From contig NZ_BMPI01000074.1 in assembly GCF_014647515.1 (NCBI RefSeq), forward strand, positions 2,648 through 51,179: a DNA stretch of 48,532 nucleotides, read 5' to 3'. This stretch comes from Dactylosporangium sucinum (lineage in GTDB: Bacteria > Actinomycetota > Actinomycetes > Mycobacteriales > Micromonosporaceae). A program made the translations under genes and the position numbers. The notes below the pieces were generated by a model. That model was given only the letters and a program-made list of their open reading frames with translations, made no database searches and was not told the DNA's origin. Positions 7,579 through 16,537 of this stretch are shown piece by piece (position 1 is the stretch's first letter; each line of letters starts with the position of its first letter).

Positions 7579-10500
7579 ATGATCGATCTTCTTGCTGGGT
7601 GCCCCCACTGCGGCGACGTCGAGCCCGCGGCGGTGTCGGCGCTGCGCGCCGCCGCATGGAGAGCCGCAGACATCAAGGACTGGCTGGTCAGCAACGGCAA
7701 CGACGCGCTGCCCGCCTGCCGGTGGGTGTCGGTCCACGACCACGAGCTGCTGGCGCGGTTGAGCACGCGGCCGTCGATCCGTGACGCGCTGTACGAGGCG
7801 ATGGCCCGTGCGTGGGGGGCCGGCGGGGACGAGGCGCTGGAGGTCACCGAGTTCGCCGCGTTGTGGGGCGACCCGCGCAACCTCCCCGGTGGTTTTCCCA
7901 TCCGGCTCAAGCGCGGCCTGCAGGACCGCGAGCCCAGGACGGTGCACGAGGCGTATACGAGCGTCGTCGCCCGTCTCCGGCCGGTCTTCGGTGGCGAGGC
8001 CGGTGCCGGACTGCGCCGCATCGGGTGGATCTACCTGCTGGCCGACGCCGCCCAGGCCGCGTTCCGCGCGCACGACGTGACCACCGCGGTGCGCCTGTGG
8101 GACGAGACATGGCTGCTGATCGACGAGCTGCCGGCCACCCATGTGCTCTCGGCGCAGGCGGTCGGGCACTTCGCGACCGGTTACGCCGCCGCGGTCGGCC
8201 ACCTGCGGCTGCCGGACGCGGAGTGGGACACGATCCTCGACACGGCGATGGAGCGCCTGACGACCGCCGCCGGATGGCTCGAAGACGTCGAGCCTTCGAT
8301 CGCCGTCGCCTCGCAGGTGCTGGGCCTGGGCCTGTCACGCGCGCAGATCTGCTACGTGCGGATGGTGAACGGGCTGGTCGGATGGATCACCGGCGAGGGT
8401 CGCCGACTGGAGCTGCTCGATCAGGCCGAGGCCGAGATGTGGGAGTACCTGCCGCGCGACACACCGGCGTTCTGGACGAAGGACGCGGCGGACCTGCCCG
8501 AGGGCCTGCGCGACGCCGTCGCCCGGCTGAACCTGGAGCGGGTGGGCGCGGCCGCCGTCGTGCGCCGCGACCGGCTGCCGGCTGCGGCCGCGGACGCGCT
8601 GCGCCTGAGCACCCGGCCCCACCACCGATTCGGGGCGCTCGTCGGGGTGGCCCGCAACGAGCCCAACCTCGCCCGGCGCGTGACGCAGTGCGAGCGGCTG
8701 CTGCGGGAGACCCGCGACGAGCTGTACGGCAAGGCGAACGCGTGGCAGCGGGAGGCGATCCGGTCGCGGCTCGCCGACGCCTGCCGCGACCTCAGCGTGA
8801 AACTGGAGCACGCACACCGGCCGACGGCGGCCTGGTTCTGGCGGCGCGAGGGCCAGTCATGGGCGGATCGGCCGGGCGAGCACGGCCAGAGCCGCCGGCC
8901 GGGGAGGCGTTCGAGGCGAGCGGCCGGCCCGGGGCCGGTCACCGACCTCGGGCCGGCCCAGGGCCCGGGCGAGGCGGCCGGCGGGCTTGTCGACGAGGAG
9001 GGGATGCCCAGCCCCGCGACCAACGGCGGGCTGGCCGGCATCGCGCGCAACATCGACACCGAGCAGGCCCCGGGGCTGGTGTTGTCGATCATGGCGTTGG
9101 TCTCGACCCGCGCGGACGCGGACACCCTGCGCGCGGCCATCGCGCTCGTCGACGCCTGGGATCCGCCGCTGCGCCGCAGCAGGCCCGGCCGGCTCCCTCC
9201 CGGCGACTGCGGCACCGTCTTCGATCTCCGGCGCACCCTGCTCGAAGCCGCCGACGAGATCGCCGTCGGATACGGGGCCTACCTGCGGCCCGAGCTGCTG
9301 AACCTGCTGGCCCGGCAGGAAGGGCTGACCCCGGCCGAGCGGCTGCGGGTGGCCGAGGAGGCGCTGGCGACCTCCCTCGAGGCGGCCCAGTGGGTCCAGG
9401 CCACGTCGGCGCTGCGGGTCATCCTCGCGGTCGCGATCGACGCCGGCGACGACCGGGCCGCGGCGTACGCCGTCCACGCCGTGTGCGGGATCGTCCAGTA
9501 TGCGGTGACGCAGTCGCGAGGCACCGCCGACCTGATCGACCTGGCCCGGCAGATGACGTCCACGTCCACCCGGGTGGCGACCATCCTGGCCTCCCGGGGC
9601 CATGCCGAACTGGCGTTCCTCGCGGCCCACGCGGGGCTGGGCGCGATCAACCGGATCTTCGCCGACGACACGGAGCTGATCGAGGAGTTCGAGCTCGCGG
9701 AGCAGTTCCACCAGCGCGTCGACGGCGCCGACGACCAGCTCTTCGAGGCGATGCACAAGCGGCTGAACCTGGCCGCTCCCCGGCCGACCGAGTCCGAGCC
9801 GACCGCGTACCAGCCCGAGACCCTGCTCGCGTGCATGCCCGCGACGGCGGTCTACGTCCAGCTCTTCGGGGAACGGCACGGTGGCTTCTGGGCGGTCGGC
9901 TGCGTCGTCGAGGGCGGCTCGCGACGGTGGTGGGCCACCCGCCTCGACGTCTCGAAAGCGTCGCTCAACCAGCTGCGGGGCGCCGTGTGGCAGTCGCTGC
10001 GGCCGAAGCGGACCGGCCGGCCCCGGCGCACCCAGGCGCTGCGGCAGCTGCACGCCGAGATCGTCGGCCGCTTCCAGCACGAGTTCGGCGACGTCCGGGA
10101 CGTCATCGTCGTCCCGCACCAGTCGTTCGCCGGACTGCCCCTCCATGCGGCGCGCGGCGACGACGGCTTCCTGATCGAGCGGCACCGGCTCACGTACCTT
10201 CCCGCCCTGACCGACGCCGTCCGCCCGGCAACGGTGTCGGGGTCGGCGCTGGTCGGCGGATGGGACCCCGCGATCGGCGCTCCCGAGGAGGCGCGTGAGC
10301 TGGAGAAGCAGCTCGTGTCGCTCGGGTTCGACGTGGTCCGCCCGAAGACGGCCGCGCACGGTCGTCGCCACTACCTCAACCCCGAGGCCCGCTGGGACGT
10401 GGTCCACATCGCGGCGCACGGCGACTATCACCCCTGGCCCCGGTCGCTGGCATCGGAGCTGCGGCTGTCGCGGACGGTGCGGCTGACCGCCGGCGACTGG

Positions 10501-10902
10501 CTCAGCCAGGGCTGCCGGGCGTCCTTCGTGTTCGTCAACGCCTGCAACGTCGGCCGCAACGTGCCACACGCCGGCGACGTCAACGGGTTCCCGCTCGCCC
10601 TGCGCATCCGGGGCAACGTCGCGGAGGTGTCGGCGCTGTGCCCGGTCGACAGCGTCACCGCCGGGCCGTTCGCGCAGTCGTTCTACCGGCACTGGGTGGG
10701 CCGCGACAGCCTTGACGCGTACCACGCCGCATGTCTCGACGCGATTCAGCGCGCCGAGCCGCCGTCGGTCTGGGCGCCGTACATCCACACCGGGCTGCCG
10801 GTCACCCTCAGCCCGCGGTCGCGACCCGTCCCGAACCCCGGGCCGGGCGGCGGCCGCAGCCGGTCCCGCGGCCGGGGGCACCGCGAGCGGCGGTCACGCT
10901 GA
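7579..10902 (+). CDS. CHAT-domain protease with helical repeat region
   Basis: This 1107-residue protein ends in a caspase-like CHAT domain (about 790-1080). H947 in VVHIAAHGDY and C989 in FVNACNVGR form the expected catalytic dyad, so the peptidase appears active. Residues ~130-780 are alanine/leucine-rich helices resembling TPR-type solenoids, with a low-complexity linker near 435-475 (RRPGRRSRRAAGPGP). A lone CPHC pair sits at residues 8-11. The tail is Arg/Gly/Pro-rich. CHAT proteases cleave partner proteins in several immune systems; the target here is unknown. A GGGGGG ribosome site precedes the ATG. An ECF sigma gene follows after 100 bp and a divergent effector-like gene precedes it. 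Confidence 0.88.
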   Translation: MIDLLAGCPHCGDVEPAAVSALRAAAWRAADIKDWLVSNGNDALPACRWVSVHDHELLARLSTRPSIRDALYEAMARAWGAGGDEALEVTEFAALWGDPRNLPGGFPIRLKRGLQDREPRTVHEAYTSVVARLRPVFGGEAGAGLRRIGWIYLLADAAQAAFRAHDVTTAVRLWDETWLLIDELPATHVLSAQAVGHFATGYAAAVGHLRLPDAEWDTILDTAMERLTTAAGWLEDVEPSIAVASQVLGLGLSRAQICYVRMVNGLVGWITGEGRRLELLDQAEAEMWEYLPRDTPAFWTKDAADLPEGLRDAVARLNLERVGAAAVVRRDRLPAAAADALRLSTRPHHRFGALVGVARNEPNLARRVTQCERLLRETRDELYGKANAWQREAIRSRLADACRDLSVKLEHAHRPTAAWFWRREGQSWADRPGEHGQSRRPGRRSRRAAGPGPVTDLGPAQGPGEAAGGLVDEEGMPSPATNGGLAGIARNIDTEQAPGLVLSIMALVSTRADADTLRAAIALVDAWDPPLRRSRPGRLPPGDCGTVFDLRRTLLEAADEIAVGYGAYLRPELLNLLARQEGLTPAERLRVAEEALATSLEAAQWVQATSALRVILAVAIDAGDDRAAAYAVHAVCGIVQYAVTQSRGTADLIDLARQMTSTSTRVATILASRGHAELAFLAAHAGLGAINRIFADDTELIEEFELAEQFHQRVDGADDQLFEAMHKRLNLAAPRPTESEPTAYQPETLLACMPATAVYVQLFGERHGGFWAVGCVVEGGSRRWWATRLDVSKASLNQLRGAVWQSLRPKRTGRPRRTQALRQLHAEIVGRFQHEFGDVRDVIVVPHQSFAGLPLHAARGDDGFLIERHRLTYLPALTDAVRPATVSGSALVGGWDPAIGAPEEARELEKQLVSLGFDVVRPKTAAHGRRHYLNPEARWDVVHIAAHGDYHPWPRSLASELRLSRTVRLTAGDWLSQGCRASFVFVNACNVGRNVPHAGDVNGFPLALRIRGNVAEVSALCPVDSVTAGPFAQSFYRHWVGRDSLDAYHAACLDAIQRAEPPSVWAPYIHTGLPVTLSPRSRPVPNPGPGGGRSRSRGRGHRERRSR

Positions 10903-11002
10903 GAAAAAAAGTTCGCCGGATCGCAAAACTCCGCCGCGGCGGACGGCGTCCTGACAGGAGAGCGCGGTTCTGCCCACACTGATCCCGGCTAGGAGCAACA
11001 TC

Positions 11003-11605
11003 ATGGAGCGATCCTCGGTTGATGCCAGGAGTGCGGACTCAGCCGGTCAGCCGGACCTGACCGGTGCGTTTCACACCAAGGTCGGCGTGGACCTCGACAC
11101 CGCCGTTGAGATCATCTACCGGCGTGCGCTGCGGCTGTCCGAGGGCAAGGCGCAACTCGCCCAGGACCTCACGCAGGACGTCCTGGCCAAGATCGTGCAC
11201 GACCTGCGCTCGGGGACGCTCGCACCGGTCGTCGAGCCGCGGCCCTGGCTGCGGGCCCTCGTGAACAACCAGTTCATCCAGCACTACCGGGCCGAGAGGC
11301 GACTCAAACGAGGTGGCGCGCAGTGGACGGAATCGCTCGACCGCCACCGGGAGCAGGGGCTCGACCCCCCGTCCACGGTCCCCGGGCCGGAGGAGACCGT
11401 GGCCGACCGGGATCTGCGGGCACGCCTGCGGACCGCCGTCGCGGCCCTGCCGTCCCCGATCCGGGAGGTCGTCGAGCTCGTGCTCGACGGTCACACCCAC
11501 CGGGAGATCGCCGAAATCCTCGGCATCCCGGAGAACACCTCGAAGACGCGCCTTCGCACCGCCGTTCGACACCTGCGGGACACGTTGTGTTCCGCTTCGG
11601 AATGA
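11003..11605 (+). CDS. ECF-type sigma-70 factor in the CHAT locus
   Basis: This 200-residue sigma factor has region 2 (AQLAQDLTQDVLAKIVHDLR, then EPRPWLRALVNNQFIQHYRAERR) and region 4 (LPSPIREVVELVLDGHTH, then REIAEILGIPENTSKTRLRTAVRHLR). An AGGAG site precedes the ATG. The 100-bp gap after the CHAT gene holds a poly-A run (10904-10910) and a 14-bp palindrome TCCGCCGCGGCGGA (10930-10943), which could be an operator or a weak terminator. The gene is followed after 15 bases by a small unknown protein. It has no recognisable zinc anti-sigma neighbour. Its likely job is to switch on the CHAT locus or related genes, which is inference from position. Confidence 0.85.
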   Translation: MERSSVDARSADSAGQPDLTGAFHTKVGVDLDTAVEIIYRRALRLSEGKAQLAQDLTQDVLAKIVHDLRSGTLAPVVEPRPWLRALVNNQFIQHYRAERRLKRGGAQWTESLDRHREQGLDPPSTVPGPEETVADRDLRARLRTAVAALPSPIREVVELVLDGHTHREIAEILGIPENTSKTRLRTAVRHLRDTLCSASE

Positions 11606-11620
11606 AGGAAGGATCTCGCC

Positions 11621-12199
11621 ATGCGAGAGTCAACCGGTCGCAATGATCGAGAGCACGACGAGGGCGCTGTCGTGTCTCTGCTCGAGATCCTGGCCGACCT
11701 GGACTGCGCGGACGAGGAGTCCGCGCCGTTGCCGGACGGCGCCCTCGCCGAGGCACGGGCCGCGGCCGCGCGCCTCTTCGCCGAGGCGGACGCGGACGAA
11801 CAGCGCGGCGCCGGCCCCGCGGCCGTCTCGATGATGTTCAACGAGATCGAGGGGTGGCTGGCCAGCTCGGCGCAGGAGCTGGCCACCGTCCGCGGCACCG
11901 TGGCGGCGCCGACCCTGGACCGGAACGAGCCCGGCCTGGCGGCCTACGGCTACGAGCCGGACGTCGAGATCGACGCGGACATCGACGTCGACGCGCGGAC
12001 CGCGGTCATCACCGTTGTCGTGGAACCGATCGGCGACGTCAGGTCGCCCCTGACCCTGGCGGTGCGCAACGCGGCCGGCGTGGTCCGCCGGGGGACGGTG
12101 AACGCCTACGGCGTCGTCGTGATCGGCAAGGTGCCGATCAGTGAGCACAGCCCGAACGACCTGAGCTTCGAATGGGCGCCGCCACACCGGGACACATGA
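11621..12199 (+). CDS. Unknown protein downstream of CHAT-locus sigma
   Basis: I do not recognise this 192-residue acidic protein. The N-terminal half (about 20-90) is helical and alanine/glutamate-rich. The C-terminal half (about 108-185) is rich in beta-type residues (VEIDADIDVDARTAVITVVV, then LTLAVRNAAGVVRRGTVNAYG), like a small beta-sandwich. It has no signal or membrane segment. A GAAGGAAGG site precedes the ATG, and it is 15 bases from the sigma gene, so it is co-expressed with it. It may regulate the sigma factor or be a substrate or adaptor for the CHAT protease; neither is shown by the sequence. Confidence 0.75.
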   Translation: MRESTGRNDREHDEGAVVSLLEILADLDCADEESAPLPDGALAEARAAAARLFAEADADEQRGAGPAAVSMMFNEIEGWLASSAQELATVRGTVAAPTLDRNEPGLAAYGYEPDVEIDADIDVDARTAVITVVVEPIGDVRSPLTLAVRNAAGVVRRGTVNAYGVVVIGKVPISEHSPNDLSFEWAPPHRDT

Positions 12200-12305
12200 G
12201 CGGCAGTCGCGCCGTCCGCCGATCACACCACCCTGTGACGGCGGCCGGCGCCCGGCGTCGGCTCGGGCCGGGACGGCGGCAGGTGTCGCCGCGGTCGACG
12301 AGCGC

Positions 12306-13082
12306 TCAGTCCACGGCGGTGCGGCGAGCGAGGTGGACGATGGTGTCGGCCCTCAGTTCGACGGTCCGGGGCAGCACCTGCTCGATGCGGCCGTACGCCT
12401 GCTCCCGCACCGCGGCGGGCAGTTGCAGGTACGCCGAGAGGGTCGAGAGGTGGCCGACGTAGTCGGCGGCGCGCATCGCCAGGCGCCGTTCGATCACGTG
12501 CTGCTGCACGTCGGTGAACCACGGCGACTGCTGCAGCTCCGTGCCCGGCCACTGCATGGCCGCCTCCGGCGGGGTCCCGTCGGGGGACGGGATCTCGTCG
12601 CTGGACAGGAACGGTGCCCGCGCCGCGCGGACCGACGCCTCCACCGCCGGGTCGGTCAGCTGGAACGGCCCGCCGAACGAGGCGAAGACGCCGCCCGGGC
12701 GCAGCAGCCCGGCCACCCGCGGCCAGCGGCCCACCGGGTTGGTCCAGTGCAGCGCCGCCGCCGCGAAGACCAGGTCGTAACGCCGTCCTGGCCGCAGGTC
12801 CTCGAACGCGGCCCGGACCGTCGAGACCGTCGCCGGCACGTGCTTGCGCAGCTCGGCGAGCATCGCCGCATCGGGCTCGGTCGCGGTGACGGCGACGCCC
12901 CGTTCCGCGAAGAGGCGGGTCGCCTTGCCGGTCCCCGCGCCGATCTCCAGGGCGCTGCGCACCGGCTGCGCCGCGTACCGCACCACCAGGTCGAACAGCT
13001 CCGCCGGATACCCGGGCCGGAACCGCTCGTAGGCCGCCGCCACCGTCCCGAAGCTCAATGCGCGCACTGACACACCGGGCAT
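12306..13082 (-). CDS. Class I SAM-dependent methyltransferase
   Basis: This protein (258 residues from the ATG at 13082) has the Rossmann-fold methyltransferase motif I ALEIGAGTGKATRLFAERG, motif II ending in TATEPDAAM and a later YDLVFAAAALHW. It opens with FGTVAAAYERFRPGYP, typical of the family of small-molecule methyltransferases near UbiE. The substrate cannot be told. A GTG at 13073 is an alternative start. The 200 bases between it and the histidine kinase gene upstream hold no gene I can support. Confidence 0.88.
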   Translation of the reverse strand: MPGVSVRALSFGTVAAAYERFRPGYPAELFDLVVRYAAQPVRSALEIGAGTGKATRLFAERGVAVTATEPDAAMLAELRKHVPATVSTVRAAFEDLRPGRRYDLVFAAAALHWTNPVGRWPRVAGLLRPGGVFASFGGPFQLTDPAVEASVRAARAPFLSSDEIPSPDGTPPEAAMQWPGTELQQSPWFTDVQQHVIERRLAMRAADYVGHLSTLSAYLQLPAAVREQAYGRIEQVLPRTVELRADTIVHLARRTAVD

Positions 13083-13282
13083 CCTGGCACGATTCGCACC
13101 GTCAGCGCCCGGCCATTTCGCGACCGCGGGGCACTGACGTCGAGAACGGGCCGCCGGCTCCGTCCTGGGGCACGGGCGGCCACGACGGGCCACCCAACGA
13201 ATCAGGGAGCAACCACCGGAGGGCGTCATCGTCGCCCTGGCCGAGCAACTGCGGGGATGACCCCGAGCCCGCCGTCGCAAGG

Positions 13283-14362
13283 TCAACTCGACGGGGAGTG
13301 CGGGAGGCGCACCTCCACCCGCAGCCCGCCGTCGTCCCGGGCGATGGCGGTGATGGTGCCGTTGTGGGCGCGGGTGATCGACCGCGCGATGGCCAGGCCC
13401 AGCCCGGCGCCGCCGCTGTGGTCGATGCGGTCGCCGGCCAGCCGCTTGAACGGCTCGAATAGCCCGTCGACCTGGTCGGGCGGCACGAGCGGGCCGGTGT
13501 TGGTGACGGTCAGGGCCGGGTTGGCGGCGCCGACGGTGACGGTCACCGCGCCGCCGTCGTGGTTGTACTTCACCGCGTTCTGCACGAGGTTCGTGACGAG
13601 CCGCTCCAGGAGCACCCGCTCGCCGTCCACGGCCCGGGCGTGCAGCTGGACCGTCAGTCGCAGCCCGGCCGTGAGAGCCCGGGTGCGGTGCGCGGCGGCG
13701 ACCGCCGAGACGATCTCGTCGAGCCGCTGCGGCGTGCGCACGGCCAGCCCCTGGTCGGCCTCGCTGAGCACCAGCAGGCCCTCGACGAGCCGCTCGTTGC
13801 GCTCGTTGGTCTGCAGCAGCTGCGCGGTGAGCAGCCGCACCTGCTCCTCGGTGAGCGGCTGGGCCATCCCGACCTCGATGAGCGTGCGCTGCACCGCCAG
13901 GGGCGTGCGCAGCTCGTGCGAGGCGTCGGCGGCGAACCGGCGCTGGTGCTCGTAGCCGGCCATGATCCGGTCCATCATGGCGTCGACGGCCCGGCACAAC
14001 CGGGTGAACTCGTCCTCGCCGGCGCCGGCCCGGATGCGGTGGCCGAGGTTCTGCGGCCCGGCCTGGGCGAGCACCGGCACCAGGTCGTGCAGGGGCCGCA
14101 GCACCCAGGTCGCCGCCGGTCGGGCAGCGGCCAGCCAGATCGCCAGCCCGGCGGCGGAGGCCAGGGCGAGCGGCAGCAACCAGGTGAAGTCGTCCCGCAG
14201 CGTCAGGTACGACGTACCGCCGACCGCCCCGCAGGCGGCGTCCAGGAAATAGATGGTCGTCGGGGTGAACGCATGCGCGTCGACGAGGTCGTTCAGGAAG
14301 TACCCGGCGGCCAGGGCCAGCGTGACGACCAGCAGCAGCCGCCGGCGCGGCGACGCGTTCAC
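13283..14362 (-). CDS. Sensor histidine kinase
   Basis: This 359-residue membrane kinase has helices at about 9-24 and 61-80 flanking a short external loop, a HAMP-like stretch (82-135), and the dimerisation box ASHELRTPLA with phospho-acceptor H149. The ATPase part has the N-box NLVQNAVKYN and a GAGLGLAIARSI G2-type motif. The GTG start overlaps the stop of the response regulator (GTGA), so the pair forms one operon with the regulator first. The external loop is only about 35 residues, suggesting a membrane or small-ligand signal, unknown here. Confidence 0.9.
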   Translation of the reverse strand: MNASPRRRLLLVVTLALAAGYFLNDLVDAHAFTPTTIYFLDAACGAVGGTSYLTLRDDFTWLLPLALASAAGLAIWLAAARPAATWVLRPLHDLVPVLAQAGPQNLGHRIRAGAGEDEFTRLCRAVDAMMDRIMAGYEHQRRFAADASHELRTPLAVQRTLIEVGMAQPLTEEQVRLLTAQLLQTNERNERLVEGLLVLSEADQGLAVRTPQRLDEIVSAVAAAHRTRALTAGLRLTVQLHARAVDGERVLLERLVTNLVQNAVKYNHDGGAVTVTVGAANPALTVTNTGPLVPPDQVDGLFEPFKRLAGDRIDHSGGAGLGLAIARSITRAHNGTITAIARDDGGLRVEVRLPHSPSS

Positions 14363-15024
14363 GCGGCCGGCCCGAGCCGGTAGCCGGCCCGCGGCAGGGT
14401 GTGGATGAGCGGCGGGTCGCCGAGCTTGCGCCGCAGCGTCATCACGGTCACCCGCACCACGTGGCTGAACGGGTCGGCGTGCTCGTCCCACGCCTGCTCC
14501 AGCAGCTCCTCGGCGCTCACCACCCGGCCGGCGGCGCGCAGCAGGACGTGGGCGACCGCGAACTCCTTCGGCGTGAGCGAAAGGACCCGCCCGTCGCGCA
14601 GCGCGGTGTGCCGGCCGACGTCGAGCACGAACCCGTCGCACTCCAGCACCGGCGGGACCGCCGGCGCGGACCGCCGCCCCAGCGCCTGGATGCGGGCGAC
14701 GAGCTCGGCGAACGCGAACGGCTTGGTGAGGTAGTCGTCGGCGCCCAGCCCGAGCCCCTCGACCCGGTCGCGGATCCCGGCCGCCGCGGTGAGCAGCAGC
14801 ACCCGGGTCGTGACGCCGGCGTCGACCAGCCAGCGGCACACCTCGTCGCCGGTGCGGCCGGGCATGTCCCGGTCGAGGACCGCCACGTCGTACCGGTTGA
14901 CGCCCAGGCGCTCCACCGCGCCGTCGCCGTCGTAGCAGACGTCGACCGCCATCGCCTGGCGGCGCAGCCCGGCGCCGATCATGTCGGCCATCAGCCGCTC
15001 GTCGTCGGCCACGAGCACCCGCAT
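14359..15024 (-). CDS. OmpR-family response regulator
   Basis: This 221-residue regulator has a receiver domain with acidic pocket D7/D8 and phospho-acceptor D51 (VAVLDRDMPGRTG), LLLTAAAG for the switch residue and DDYLTKPF for the lysine. The C-terminal winged helix matches OmpR/PhoB proteins (LTPKEFAVAHVLLRAAGRVV and VRVTVMTLRRKLG). A GGGAGGTG site precedes the ATG. It is divergent from the GT-C glycosyltransferase gene across 111 bp, which may share its control. Confidence 0.92.
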   Translation of the reverse strand: MRVLVADDERLMADMIGAGLRRQAMAVDVCYDGDGAVERLGVNRYDVAVLDRDMPGRTGDEVCRWLVDAGVTTRVLLLTAAAGIRDRVEGLGLGADDYLTKPFAFAELVARIQALGRRSAPAVPPVLECDGFVLDVGRHTALRDGRVLSLTPKEFAVAHVLLRAAGRVVSAEELLEQAWDEHADPFSHVVRVTVMTLRRKLGDPPLIHTLPRAGYRLGPAA

Positions 15025-15135
15025 GCGCCCACCTCCCAGTCGCGTCGCCGCCCCAGCATGCCAGCCGGGAGGTAAGGGCGGCGTCAGAAGATCACTGACG
15101 GCCGCCGGACGGCCCGGTCGCGACGCTGAGCGGCC

Positions 15136-16455
15136 ATGTGGACCCGTCGTGAGGCCCTGTTGGTTGCGTTGGCCGCCGTCGTCTTCGGCGCGGCCCTGCT
15201 CCTGCGGCTGCCCGGCCAGCCGATGGGGGACGAGCCGCACTACCTCGCCCTGGCCCAGGCGATCGGCGAGTACCACACCTTCGACCCGACGCCGGTCTAC
15301 ACCAACGAGGACTACCGGGCGTACTTCCCGAGCCCCATCGACGCGCACGTGGCCGTCGTGGACGGGCGGCCGGTGCCGTTCCACAACGTGGGCGCGCCGC
15401 TGCTGTTCGCGCTGCCGTTCCTGCTGCTCGGCCGGTTCGGCGCGCACCTGGTGATCCTGGCCGCCGCGCTGCTCACCGTGCTCAACGTCCACCGCCTGCA
15501 GCGCGACCTCGGCGTCGGCGCCGGCACGGCGACGTTCGTGACCGGGCTGTTCGTGCTCGGGTCGCCGCTGTACGTGTACGCGCCGATGCTCTTCGTCGAG
15601 CCGCTGGGCATGCTGGCAGTCGTCTACGCCGTCCGGGCCGTGCTGGACCCGGCCGCGACCCGGTGGCGCGTCCTGCTGGCCGGTGCCGGGATCGGCTACC
15701 TGCCGTGGGTGCACGGGAGGTACGCCATCTTCCCCGTGCTCTTCGGGGTGCTGTTCGCGATCGGGCGCAAGCCGGCGGCCCTGGTGCCGCTGGCGGTGCT
15801 CGCCCTCGGGCTCGAGGTGTTCAACCTCGTCATGTACCGCTCGCTGAGCCCGGCCCCGGGCAGCACCGACGCGCTCGGCGAGGGCCTGCTGCAGCTCAAC
15901 CCGGCACGTGGCCTGGTCTATCTGGCGTTCGACGGCCGCTTCGGCACGGCGCCGAACTTCCCGCTGCTGGTGCTCGCCGCCGCGGGGGCGCTGCTGACCA
16001 CCCGGCGGGTGAACGCGGTCCTGCTGGCGGTGATCCTGCCGTACTGCGTGATCATCGCGACCTACCCGAACTGGCCCGGCGGCTTCAGCCCGCCCGGCCG
16101 GCTGCTCGCCGTGTGCACCCCGCTGCTCGCGTACTACGTCGGCGTGCTCCTGCAGCGCGTGCCCGGCTGGTGGCTGCGCGTGGCCGCCGCGCTCGCCGCC
16201 GCGTACGGCTACGTCCTGGCCCTGCTCTGCGACCTGCACCCGCTGGAGCGGTTCCACTGGGTGACCGACACCGGCAACCCGTCCCTGGAACGGCTGGCCG
16301 CGCTCACCGGCCTGCCGGTGGACCGCATGGTCGGCATGGCCGGCGTCGCGGAGGCCCCGTTCGTGCCCTGGACGGCGGCGGCGGTGATCGTCGCGGCGCT
16401 GCTGTGGTGGTGGGGTCATCGGAACCTCCGCGACGCCCCCGCCGCCGACATCTGA
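15136..16455 (+). CDS. GT-C-type membrane glycosyltransferase
   Basis: This 439-residue polytopic protein has about ten hydrophobic helices. The first external loop carries GDEPHYL (31-37), whose Asp-Glu pair matches the catalytic acid motif of GT-C transferases that use polyprenyl-phosphate sugars. A mannosyl- or arabinosyl-transferase acting on wall glycans or secreted proteins is the family expectation; the sugar and acceptor are unknown. It is divergent from the two-component pair. The 82-bp gap after it includes a TATACA element (16495-16500). Confidence 0.75.
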   Translation: MWTRREALLVALAAVVFGAALLLRLPGQPMGDEPHYLALAQAIGEYHTFDPTPVYTNEDYRAYFPSPIDAHVAVVDGRPVPFHNVGAPLLFALPFLLLGRFGAHLVILAAALLTVLNVHRLQRDLGVGAGTATFVTGLFVLGSPLYVYAPMLFVEPLGMLAVVYAVRAVLDPAATRWRVLLAGAGIGYLPWVHGRYAIFPVLFGVLFAIGRKPAALVPLAVLALGLEVFNLVMYRSLSPAPGSTDALGEGLLQLNPARGLVYLAFDGRFGTAPNFPLLVLAAAGALLTTRRVNAVLLAVILPYCVIIATYPNWPGGFSPPGRLLAVCTPLLAYYVGVLLQRVPGWWLRVAAALAAAYGYVLALLCDLHPLERFHWVTDTGNPSLERLAALTGLPVDRMVGMAGVAEAPFVPWTAAAVIVAALLWWWGHRNLRDAPAADI

Positions 16456-16537
16456 CGTTGGCCCGCGGTACCCCCTCCGGGCCGTGCGTGATGGTATACA
16501 TGAGCGTCACTCCCTGTTGATCGACGGTGATGGAGGA

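Noticed and set aside
7456..8202. N-terminal extension of the NDT/S1 protein to 680 residues
   Set aside because: It is antisense to the CHAT gene and lacks family similarity; homology begins at MFKPL.
12223..12238. TCACA-CCACCC-TGTGA hairpin between the CHAT-locus gene and the methyltransferase
   Set aside because: The five-pair stem is too weak to call a terminator with confidence in such GC-rich DNA.
13083..13997. Extension of the methyltransferase to 563 residues
   Set aside because: It is the antisense-frame shadow of the histidine kinase gene; the methyltransferase fold starts near 13082.
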